From Bacteroidota bacterium (lineage in GTDB: Bacteria > Bacteroidota > Ignavibacteria > UBA10030 > UBA8401), in contig JAVBYA010000226.1 in NCBI GenBank assembly GCA_030824295.1, positions 1-6,774 of the forward strand: a stretch of 6,774 nucleotides of DNA, given 5' to 3'. A program made the translations under genes and the position numbers. Shown here piece by piece: positions 1 to 6,610 of the stretch (positions are counted from its first letter, which is position 1; each line of letters starts with the position of its first letter). Under the pieces are notes generated by a model. That model searched no databases. It had not been told where the DNA came from and was given only the letters and a program-made list of their open reading frames with translations.

Positions 1-309
1 GAACATGTCCTTGTTCGCCAGGAAATAGACCTGAACCTTTGCTTTCAGACTGGAGATGAACGAGGAATTGACGCTGGCGACCTTGGATTCTGTGCCGATG
101 GGGATGGGGATCTCGCGGAGGCGGATGACATCGTGCAGCTTGAATTTCCGCTCGCTGATGGTGCCGTACCGGGGTGTCATGATTCGGATATCATGCCCCA
201 ATTCCCGGATCATTTTCGGGAGTGCTCCTGAAACGTCTGCCAATCCGCCGGTCTTTGAAAAAGGTTCTGCTTCGCTGGTAATGAAGAGGATATTAAGGGG
301 TTTGGACAT
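1..309 (-). CDS. glgA: Glycogen/starch synthase GlgA, N-terminal part (3' end outside window)
   Basis: Glycogen synthase transfers glucose from ADP-glucose (or UDP-glucose) to the growing alpha-1,4-glucan in the cytoplasm. The minus strand reads without a stop from ATG at 309 to the left edge, 103 codons. The protein begins MSKPLNILFITSEAEPFSKT and continues into KTGGLADVSGALPK (about residues 19-32), the family's N-terminal nucleotide-sugar-binding signature (KxGGLxDV), then GHDIRIMTPRYG, also typical. Full-length members are about 480-550 residues, so roughly four fifths lies outside. An in-frame ATG at 318 would add MGS. I prefer 309 because the family usually starts only a few residues before the ILFITSE strand; neither start has a good Shine-Dalgarno. 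A well-formed promoter lies just upstream (345-375), so the gene is probably transcribed independently of the peptidase gene behind it on the same strand. Family assignment is firm; the exact start and sugar-nucleotide preference are not. Confidence 0.93.
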   Translation of the reverse strand, partial: MSKPLNILFITSEAEPFSKTGGLADVSGALPKMIRELGHDIRIMTPRYGTISERKFKLHDVIRLREIPIPIGTESKVASVNSSFISSLKAKVQVYFLANKDMF

Positions 310-344
310 ACTTCCCATTCTTTGTGAAGAATAACATTCGTGCA

Positions 345-375
345 CAAAGATACGGAAAAATTGCGGAATTTACAA
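345..375 (-). promoter_or_regulatory. Bacteroidota-type promoter of glgA
   Basis: On the minus strand, TTG (375-373) is followed after 20 bp by TATCTTTG (352-345). This is a full match to the TAnnTTTG element with TTG at the spacing known for the Bacteroidota primary sigma factor. Transcription would start near 338-341, giving a leader of about 30 nt before the ATG at 309 (about 20 nt to the ATG at 318). The position directly ahead of the gene supports the call. This is a motif match only, with no transcript data. Confidence 0.65.
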
Positions 376-460
376 GGTTCGGCGAAAGTCAGTGAATTCT
401 TCCATTATTCCCATGGACGCCGAAGTGCCAAGGGCAGGAAGAACATGTATATATAGAGTG

Positions 461-489
461 ATTCGACCGGCTGGCCGGCCGGTCGGAAT
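461..489 (-). terminator. GC-rich hairpin after the M61 peptidase gene, possible terminator
   Basis: A near-perfect inverted repeat begins one base past the peptidase stop codon (491-493). Bases 465-472 pair with 477-484 around a GGCC loop (one pair is T-G), and 461-464 pair with 486-489 across a single bulged base at 485. That makes about 12 pairs, mostly G-C. The minus-strand RNA downstream reads CACUCUAUAUAUACAUG, which is AU-rich but not a clean U-run, so it is not a canonical intrinsic terminator. It could instead protect the mRNA 3' end. Its place between two same-strand genes, with a separate glgA promoter beyond it, fits a transcript boundary. Confidence 0.5.
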
Positions 490-490
490 A

Positions 491-2266
491 TTACCATCGT
501 TCACCAAGCCACTGTTCGTAGATGGAACGCTGCAGTTCTGTGGGAGCGGCAACTTTGGCAACGATGTACGATGGATTCCCGTACAATTCCAGAGAGAATG
601 TTATCTGTTTCACTTTATCGTTTCGATAGACCAGGAATGTCACCTCATCACCTGCAGTCATTGCGGCGACCCGTTCAGTGATCTCCGCAGTGCGGACCCT
701 GTATCCGTTCAATGAGATGATCTCATCGTTGATCTCGAATCCGGCCCGTTCTGCGGGGGAGCCGGGGACGATATTGCTGATGCGGGTCTTGTCACCGGTA
801 TCCTGTGTGGTCATTCCGGTGCCGGGTTTGCGGACCGTATCCTTCGCCGTCACGGAAAGTCCTGCATACATCAAGGATCGCTCCCAGGGAAGGGGAGCGG
901 TGGAGTATATATAGAGAGAAAAGAACTCCTTGAAACTTCCGCCTCCGATCTCTTCGCACACTTTCTGGAGGTCCGCATTGGTGAACCCCTTCGTCAGCGG
1001 ATACTTCCGGTACATGGCCCGCAATACATCATCGAGTGATGCAGCGTTCTTCGTCCGCTGCCGCAGTTCCAGGTCCAGAATGAGACTCACATGGGAACCT
1101 TTCCCGTAATAATCGCTCTCGGCATTCTGGGCGTTCTGTTTGCTCCGCCAGAACTTCACCCACGCGTCGAAACTCGCTTCCGCCAGCGGCTGCACCCGGT
1201 TGCCGTACCGGGACCGCTCGTTGTTCACCATCTGGTTGATGTTCTCCAGATACCGTTTCGCATCCCAGAACTTCGCCCGGAGCAGCAGCAGGTCATCGTA
1301 GTACGACGTCGTCCCTTCACTCACCCAGAGCTCTTCCGTGTAATTCTCTTTGGAGAAATCGTACGGCGCAATGGCTTTCGGACGGAGCTGCTTCACATTC
1401 CAGGTATGGAAATATTCGTGCGAGACCAGTCCGAGGAATCCTTTGTACGCGGACGGGTTGGAGAAGATGAACGGGCGGACACCCATGATGGTGGAATTGA
1501 TGTGCTCCGTCCCGCCGCCGGCATTCGGCTGACAGTGGATCATGAACACATATTTCTCGTACGGAAGATCCCCCCACAGCTCCTTGTTCGCGATGATGAT
1601 CCGGCTGAAGTCGGTGATGAGCGTGTCGATGTTCCAGTTCCCTTCACCGTAGATGCTGATGATATGCTTCTTCCCGTCCACGATGAACTCGAAATCCTTC
1701 TGGTTCCCGATCTCCAATGGACAATCGCCGAAGTATTCGAAGTTCGGCGCACGGTAGGTGAACGGTGTGCCGGGCACCTCCTCCAATCCGGTCGTCACAT
1801 GCCAGTCTCCGTACGGTTTCACCGTCAGCTGCAGCGGACCGTTCTTGAGTTCCTCCGCATACATGAACACGGCGAGCGGATCGACGAACGCATGCTCACT
1901 GTTCAGTTCCCGCGTGCGCATGTTGAACTCATTGGCATACACGCGATAGGTCGCGATCACCGACGTGGCCCGTCCTTTCTCGATGCGCCACGTATCCTTG
2001 TCCGTTTTCTTGAAGGGGAGCGGTGCGCCGTTCGCATCCGTCGCAGAGAATCCCTGCACTCCGCCGGCGAAATCGAGCAGCACATACCGCCCGGTCCGCC
2101 ATGCCGGCATGTGAAGGTCGAGCGTGGCGCCGGGTTGATCGAGGATGCGGACCTCCACGTTCAGCAAGTGTGTCTGCGGCTGCGGCATGGAGAGGGTGTA
2201 CGAGACGGAAGGTTTTGCGCTGGTCATGATGGTCAGGAATGTGACGGCGGTCAGAAGATACTTCAT
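491..2266 (-). CDS. Exported M61-family metallopeptidase with C-terminal PDZ domain
   Basis: Zinc metallopeptidase of the M61 (glycyl aminopeptidase-like) family, 591 residues, close to the usual family length of about 600. It begins with a likely signal peptide (MKYLLTAVTFLTIMTSA), so it is probably periplasmic. An N-terminal beta domain spans roughly residues 22-200. The catalytic domain contains GGGTEH (251-256), the family's counterpart of a substrate-binding motif, then HEYFHTWN (283-290), where His283 and His287 should bind zinc and Glu284 act as general base. WVSEG follows, with Glu317 as the probable third ligand. A PDZ domain lies at about 465-562 (SNIVPGSPAERAGFEINDEI, 497-516), typical of the family. 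There is no T9SS sorting domain at the C-terminus, which ends QWLGERW. The ATG at 2266 is chosen because it supplies the whole signal peptide; no Shine-Dalgarno precedes it. The gene is divergent from porU. The family is clear; the substrate is unknown. Confidence 0.93.
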   Translation of the reverse strand: MKYLLTAVTFLTIMTSAKPSVSYTLSMPQPQTHLLNVEVRILDQPGATLDLHMPAWRTGRYVLLDFAGGVQGFSATDANGAPLPFKKTDKDTWRIEKGRATSVIATYRVYANEFNMRTRELNSEHAFVDPLAVFMYAEELKNGPLQLTVKPYGDWHVTTGLEEVPGTPFTYRAPNFEYFGDCPLEIGNQKDFEFIVDGKKHIISIYGEGNWNIDTLITDFSRIIIANKELWGDLPYEKYVFMIHCQPNAGGGTEHINSTIMGVRPFIFSNPSAYKGFLGLVSHEYFHTWNVKQLRPKAIAPYDFSKENYTEELWVSEGTTSYYDDLLLLRAKFWDAKRYLENINQMVNNERSRYGNRVQPLAEASFDAWVKFWRSKQNAQNAESDYYGKGSHVSLILDLELRQRTKNAASLDDVLRAMYRKYPLTKGFTNADLQKVCEEIGGGSFKEFFSLYIYSTAPLPWERSLMYAGLSVTAKDTVRKPGTGMTTQDTGDKTRISNIVPGSPAERAGFEINDEIISLNGYRVRTAEITERVAAMTAGDEVTFLVYRNDKVKQITFSLELYGNPSYIVAKVAAPTELQRSIYEQWLGERW

Positions 2267-2352
2267 TGGAACCGTGTATTATGATTGGGGTTGGATTTCA
2301 GATAATCTAAGGAAAGTGCATGCGCGCTGCAAGCCGGCGGGGGAAAAAAGAG

Positions 2353-2383
2353 TTGACAAACATAACCGGCTTCTCTATATTTG
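2353..2383 (+). promoter_or_regulatory. Bacteroidota-type promoter of porU
   Basis: TTGAC at 2353-2357 is followed by TATATTTG at 2376-2383, with 20 bp between TTG and the TAnnTTTG element. Both elements and the spacing match the Bacteroidota primary sigma-factor consensus. The predicted start, near 2388-2391, lies about 157 nt upstream of the porU start codon, so the transcript has a long leader. The call rests on motif and position only. Confidence 0.65.
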
Positions 2384-2391
2384 TAGGACAA
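2357..2391 (-). promoter_or_regulatory. Possible promoter of the M61 peptidase gene
   Basis: The minus strand has TATGTTTG at 2364-2357, a full TAnnTTTG match. A TTG at 2391-2389 lies 24 bp upstream, slightly longer than the usual 19-23 bp. Transcription would start near 2350, leaving a leader of about 85 nt. No better match was found closer to the gene. The element overlaps the TTGAC of the divergent porU promoter. The long spacer lowers confidence. Confidence 0.4.
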
Positions 2392-2547
2392 AGAATTCAA
2401 AATACGAGGAGCAACAAGTATAGATCGTTCGTTAAGGGTTGCAGGTCAGTACACCGTCGTTTAGACACCCTTACATTCATACTCGTTGCTATTTTTATGT
2501 ACCGAACGTGAAGGTGTCCATTCTCTCACAGTTCGGTATTTTATTTT
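2390..2547 (+). promoter_or_regulatory. Structured 5' leader of porU, candidate attenuator or riboswitch-like element
   Basis: Three stems can be drawn. P1: 2410-2421 pairs with 2479-2490, 11 of 12 pairs with one A-C mismatch. P2, nested inside: 2433-2439 pairs with 2467-2473, seven pairs. P3: 2500-2507 pairs with 2531-2538, eight perfect pairs, extended by GUG/CAC across a bulged A, with a 16-nt loop. P3 is followed at once by TTTTATTTT, which runs to the porU ATG at 2548. A further six-base complement (GACACC 2464-2469 with GGTGTC 2513-2518) joins the P2 3' strand to the P3 loop and would compete with P2. I do not recognise a known riboswitch core. The pairings are seen in the sequence; the regulatory role is inferred. 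Confidence 0.45.
2500..2547 (+). terminator. Terminator-like hairpin and U-rich tract abutting the porU start codon
   Basis: TACCGAAC (2500-2507) is perfectly complementary to GTTCGGTA (2531-2538). GTG (2508-2510) can also pair with CAC (2527-2529) past a bulged A. The stem is followed by TTTTATTTT. This resembles an intrinsic terminator, but it lies downstream of the porU promoter and touches the start codon, so it would have to be conditional (attenuation) or act on translation initiation instead. No Shine-Dalgarno exists for porU in this stretch. The stem is only moderately GC-rich and the loop is large, so termination may be weak. Confidence 0.4.
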
Positions 2548-5500
2548 ATGACCATTCGCCTTTTTGTTCCTCTGTTCTTTATCGCACTCGCCGCTGCGGC
2601 TCCGAAGTCCCCGCTCTATCCGGACGTGACCGTGCTGGAATCCGATGCGAAAGGGATCACACTGGAGTACCGTCCCAAATACGATGCGGACCGTTCAGTG
2701 TCGGCGGACCGGACCGTTTATTCGGTACCGCAGTTCGCGTTCGAGATCCCGGCCGCTTCCAACCAGACGGGGAGCGAGGACCTGCGCGCACGTGTCCTGT
2801 TCCTGGCCCTTCCGTCCTCTTCCGGGAACCGTGTGACCGTGCTTGCAGCGGATCACGCCACGGCGGCTCCTTATCGGCTTGCTCCCGTTCCTGAACTTCA
2901 CCCTGCTGCGCCGGAAGCCGATGGTCCGGCATTCCGGTACCGCACGGCCTATCGTTCCGGTTCGTCATTCACTCCGGAGCAGCTGGCAACGTTCACCTAC
3001 TCCGGCTTGGTCAAAGGGATCCCGACCGGAACGGTCACTATCACACCGTTCCAATACAGCTCCGGCTCGCAGACTCTGAAACGGTATTCACGCATCGTCG
3101 TGCGGGTCGATTTCGGTCAGGCCGATGTCACTGCGGACCTGACCGGGAATACGGATTGGGCGAAAGCGGCATTATTGAACTATCAGCAGATGCTGCAATG
3201 GTCCCGCACGGCTGTTCCGGCACAGCGGACCGCTGTCTCGTCCGTGCTCTCTACCGGGACATGGGCGAAGATGGAAGTAACGGAGGATGCGATCTATCGT
3301 TTGGATGCATCATACCTTCGGTCCATGGGGCTCGATCCGGTCGGCAGGAGTATCACTGATATAAAAGTGTTCGGCGGGAACGGACATGCCTTACCGGAGA
3401 ATATCGCTGCGCCGCGCCCGGCAGACCTTCCGCAGCTGGCAGTGCAGTATGCGGATAAGAACAGCAACGGAACATTCGACGCGGACGATCATATCCTTTT
3501 CTATGGTCAGGGAGTGAATGGATGGACCTACAACGCAACACAGAAACGATTCAATCATTACGGCAACCCGTACTCCTTCAGTAATTTTTATTTTGTGGCT
3601 CTCGGCGCGGCAGCACCGGTGCGCAGCGTCAGTACCGTTACGGTGCCCGGTTCCGCACCGGCATCCCTCACTACTGCCCGCGGGAAGATCGTCTTCGATG
3701 AGGACAAATACAATTTCAACCAGTCCGGTCAGGATTGGGTCAGCGCTCCGATCAACGCCGGAGAATCACGGACAATCAGCACCAAACTGACCAACTGGGT
3801 CCCCGGGACATCGGTGACCTATCAATACTATGTGTACGGCCGCGCGCCGGACCGGACGAATATGACGATCGAGGAATCGGGTGTTCATCTGGCCACACCG
3901 CTGTTCCTGCCGGTGGAGTTCGCGGACTATCAATATTATGCGTACCCCACTGCCGGGGAAGCGACCATCGTGCCGGCATTGACCGACGGACGAAGCAACG
4001 TGAAGTTCAAATACAATGCGACCAGCACTGTCACCTCGGCCTATATCGGCTGGCTGCGAATGCTCTACACGCAGCAGCTGACGGCAATTTCGAACCAGCT
4101 CAACTTCGCCTCTCCCGATTCTTTCGGGACGGTGGAATACCGGGTGAACGGTTTCAGCCGCAACGATGTCACCGTGTTCGAAGTATCGGACATCCACAAT
4201 GTCCGTTCCATGACCACGACCCTTGCAATGGAGACGGGAACATTCACGTTCAAGGATACGCTGAGCACCGGAGTGATCCGCCGGTACATGCTCTGCACAC
4301 CGGACCAGTACCGGACACCGAAGTCCTTCGTGAAGCTTCCGAATTCCGATCTGCATGCGATGACCGGAGCGGAGTTCATCATCATCACGCACAACGATTT
4401 CAAAAGCGAGGCACAGCGGCTGAAGCAGCATAAGGAATCCCTCCCCGGCGCACGGAAGATCACGACCGTGGTGGTGGATGTGGATACCATCTTCAATGAG
4501 TTCGGCGCCGGTATCCCGGATCCGACGGCGATGCGTGATTTCCTCCGCTACGCACGGGAACATTGGACGACCGCTCCCAAATACGTGCTGCTGTTCGGCG
4601 ATGCCAGCTACGATTACCGGTCCATCCTTCAAAACGACCGCAACTGGGTGCCGACCTACGAGACGGCCGAATCCGCCTTCAAGATCAGCACGTTCGCGAT
4701 CGAGGATTATTTCACATACATCGATCCCGCTGCGCCGTACACAGTCTCTATCGCACTCGGACGGCTGACACCCCGCAGTCTTGCCGATGCCAAAACGGTC
4801 GTGGATAAGATCATCCTGTATGAGACCGGTATGCCGAAAGGTCCCTGGAAGAATACCGTGACGTTGGTTGCGGACGATATGTGGGCTCCGGGTTCTGAAT
4901 TCGAAAGTGAACACATTTATCAGACCGAAGTGATCGCAGGGATAGCAAAGAATGAAGGATTCAATGTGGAACGGCTCTACATGGAGGAGTTCGAAACGGT
5001 CTTCGCCTCCACCGGACGGCGGAAGCCGGCGGTCCGGACGCAGATCCTGAACATGGTGAACAAACAGGGAACGCTGCTGCTGAATTATGTCGGTCACGGG
5101 AATCCGAAAGTGTGGGCACATGAGAGTATTCTGACCCAGGATGATGTGCGGAACCAGTTCGTCAATGCGGACAAGCTGATGTTCATCACCGCAGCAACGT
5201 GCGACTGGGGCAGGTTCGAAGAGGCAGGGGAATCGAGTTCGGCGGAGGATGTCGTGCTGAGCCGCAAAGGTGGGGCGATCGGCGTGATCAGTGCGAACCG
5301 TGCTGTCTACTCCAATGAGAATGCACTGCTCAATCAGCGCTTTTATCAGTACTTGTTCTCCGGTGATCCCGTCCTGCGCATGGGTGATGCATATCTGGTG
5401 ATGAAGAATTCGCTCGGATTCTCGGACAATAATCAGAAATACTTCCTTCTTGTCGATCCGACCATTTCGTTGGCTGCACCTTCCGGTACAGTGGCGATCG

Positions 5501-6540
5501 ATTCACTTGTGAATGGTGCCGGAAGTGCTGTCGATTCCATCATGGCGCTCGAGCGCATCACTATCCACGCTACTGTCCGTGATACCGCCAATGCCATTGC
5601 TGCCAGCTTCAACGGTGCTGCTATTGTCGAGGTCCATGACGCGGAGTTCACCACCACTGTTCCGGCGGTGCCGGGATTCTCCTACACCGAGAAAGGCTCC
5701 ATCATCTACAGCGGTCAGGCGACCGTGGCGAACGGACGGATGTCCGCTTCGTTCGTCGTCCCGAAGGATATTGCATACACCAATCGGAGCGGACAAGTCT
5801 CTGTCTATTTTTCCAACGCAAATTCGGACGGACGCGGCCGATCGACCAGTTTCCGTGTCGGCGGGACGAATCCTTCAGCACCGGCCGATTCTGTCGGTCC
5901 GGAGATCACACTCTACTTTGACCGTCCCGATTTCCGTTCCGGCGATGTGGTCACGGAGGATCCGGTGCTCTATGTGGCGCTCAAGGACAGCAACGGCATC
6001 AATTCATCCACGCACAGCATCGGTCACCGGCTGGAAGCGTGGATCGACGGCAGTGCGAAGAGTGTGGACCTGACCGAATTCTATCAGGGGAAGGTGGACA
6101 GTTATAAGGAAGGTGTGGCGACCTATGCGTTGGAGGACCTCTCTCCCGGAGGCCATTCCATCGCCGTCCGTGCGTGGGATGTCTATAATAATTCCTCCAG
6201 CGCCGAAGCATACTTTGTGGTCGCATCCGGCGAAGGACTCTCCATCCAGCAGCTTTTTAATTTCCCCAATCCTGTCACGACCGTTACGGCGTTCACCTTC
6301 CAGCACAATCAGCTCACGCCGATCGATGTGACACTGCATATCTATACTGTCTCCGGACGGCTTGTCCATACGATCGACCGTCCGGCGGTCACCGAGCGCT
6401 TTGTGAAGATCGACTGGGACCGCAGAGATAAGGACGGGGATGAGGTCGGGAACGGTGTTTATTTCTATAAGGTGATCGCCAGGACCATCGACGGCAAGTA
6501 TACCAGTGAGGCGATCGGCAAGATGGCCGTGATGCGCTGA
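2548..6540 (+). CDS. porU: Type IX secretion system sortase PorU (C25 gingipain-family peptidase)
   Basis: Surface sortase of the T9SS: in characterised systems it cuts the C-terminal sorting domain from exported cargo and links the cargo to a surface anchor. The product has 1330 residues, normal to slightly long for the family. A signal peptide (MTIRLFVPLFFIALAAAA) comes first, then a long beta-rich N-terminal region to about residue 600. The C25 catalytic domain spans about 607-975, from GAEFIIITHNDF through LLFGDASYDYR to the catalytic pair: His850 in NYVGHGNPKVWAHE and Cys885 in AATCDWGRFEE. That spacing of 35 is close to gingipains. Ig-like domains follow; GPEITLYFDRPDF (from 1117) and AVRAWDVYNNSS resemble the PorU C-terminal region. 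The end, from about 1236 (FNFPNPV to GNGVYFYKV and KMAVMR), is a T9SS type A sorting domain. PorU of Porphyromonas also carries such a domain, reported as uncleaved. No Shine-Dalgarno precedes the ATG. The porV-like neighbour 70 bp downstream supports the name. Confidence 0.93.
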   Translation: MTIRLFVPLFFIALAAAAPKSPLYPDVTVLESDAKGITLEYRPKYDADRSVSADRTVYSVPQFAFEIPAASNQTGSEDLRARVLFLALPSSSGNRVTVLAADHATAAPYRLAPVPELHPAAPEADGPAFRYRTAYRSGSSFTPEQLATFTYSGLVKGIPTGTVTITPFQYSSGSQTLKRYSRIVVRVDFGQADVTADLTGNTDWAKAALLNYQQMLQWSRTAVPAQRTAVSSVLSTGTWAKMEVTEDAIYRLDASYLRSMGLDPVGRSITDIKVFGGNGHALPENIAAPRPADLPQLAVQYADKNSNGTFDADDHILFYGQGVNGWTYNATQKRFNHYGNPYSFSNFYFVALGAAAPVRSVSTVTVPGSAPASLTTARGKIVFDEDKYNFNQSGQDWVSAPINAGESRTISTKLTNWVPGTSVTYQYYVYGRAPDRTNMTIEESGVHLATPLFLPVEFADYQYYAYPTAGEATIVPALTDGRSNVKFKYNATSTVTSAYIGWLRMLYTQQLTAISNQLNFASPDSFGTVEYRVNGFSRNDVTVFEVSDIHNVRSMTTTLAMETGTFTFKDTLSTGVIRRYMLCTPDQYRTPKSFVKLPNSDLHAMTGAEFIIITHNDFKSEAQRLKQHKESLPGARKITTVVVDVDTIFNEFGAGIPDPTAMRDFLRYAREHWTTAPKYVLLFGDASYDYRSILQNDRNWVPTYETAESAFKISTFAIEDYFTYIDPAAPYTVSIALGRLTPRSLADAKTVVDKIILYETGMPKGPWKNTVTLVADDMWAPGSEFESEHIYQTEVIAGIAKNEGFNVERLYMEEFETVFASTGRRKPAVRTQILNMVNKQGTLLLNYVGHGNPKVWAHESILTQDDVRNQFVNADKLMFITAATCDWGRFEEAGESSSAEDVVLSRKGGAIGVISANRAVYSNENALLNQRFYQYLFSGDPVLRMGDAYLVMKNSLGFSDNNQKYFLLVDPTISLAAPSGTVAIDSLVNGAGSAVDSIMALERITIHATVRDTANAIAASFNGAAIVEVHDAEFTTTVPAVPGFSYTEKGSIIYSGQATVANGRMSASFVVPKDIAYTNRSGQVSVYFSNANSDGRGRSTSFRVGGTNPSAPADSVGPEITLYFDRPDFRSGDVVTEDPVLYVALKDSNGINSSTHSIGHRLEAWIDGSAKSVDLTEFYQGKVDSYKEGVATYALEDLSPGGHSIAVRAWDVYNNSSSAEAYFVVASGEGLSIQQLFNFPNPVTTVTAFTFQHNQLTPIDVTLHIYTVSGRLVHTIDRPAVTERFVKIDWDRRDKDGDEVGNGVYFYKVIARTIDGKYTSEAIGKMAVMR

Positions 6541-6549
6541 CCGGTCCGG

Positions 6550-6581
6550 TTGGTAAAACAGACGATATTTCGCTATATTTC
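6550..6581 (+). promoter_or_regulatory. Promoter-like element ahead of the porV-like gene
   Basis: TTG at 6550-6552 is followed after 21 bp by TATATTTC at 6574-6581, matching TAnnTTTG in all but the last base. The predicted start near 6587 gives a short leader of about 24 nt. No terminator is visible between porU and this site, so the gene may also receive readthrough from porU. Confidence 0.5.
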
Positions 6582-6597
6582 ACAGGAACAATCAATC

Positions 6598-6603
6598 GAG
6601 GAG
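6598..6603 (+). promoter_or_regulatory. Shine-Dalgarno of the porV-like gene
   Basis: GAGGAG lies 7 nt before the ATG at 6611, at good spacing. It fixes the start codon and stands out because the other three gene starts in the window have no convincing Shine-Dalgarno. Confidence 0.75.
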
Positions 6604-6610
6604 TTATTGC

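Noticed and set aside
56..334. 92-codon plus-strand frame at the left edge
   Set aside because: It is antisense to the glgA N-terminus, which carries the unmistakable KTGGLADVSGALPK motif on the minus strand.
447..916. Direct repeat GTATATATAGAG at 447-458 and 905-916
   Set aside because: A 12-base match is expected about once by chance in a window of this size, and the second copy lies in coding sequence (LYIYST of the peptidase).
1091..2284. 397-codon open frame on the plus strand antisense to the M61 peptidase
   Set aside because: It lies almost wholly antisense to a gene with clear family motifs. The translation is rich in Arg, His and Val with no recognisable domain, as expected from a G+C-rich shadow frame.
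2320..2511. 63-codon plus-strand frame starting at ATG 2320
   Set aside because: The start codon lies upstream of the predicted porU promoter and has no Shine-Dalgarno. Only the part after the orphan GAGGAG is considered, as a separate speculative finding.
3766..5121. 451-codon open frame on the minus strand antisense to porU
   Set aside because: It covers the porU catalytic region, is low-complexity in Arg/His/Ile/Gly, shows no motif or signal peptide, and is explained by codon bias of porU.
2548..6540. Naming porU a secreted gingipain-like cargo protease instead of the sortase
   Set aside because: Ordinary C25 cargo proteases lack the long N-terminal region and the PorU-like segment around 1117-1228, and they are not normally followed by porV. 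The sortase assignment explains the whole arrangement better.
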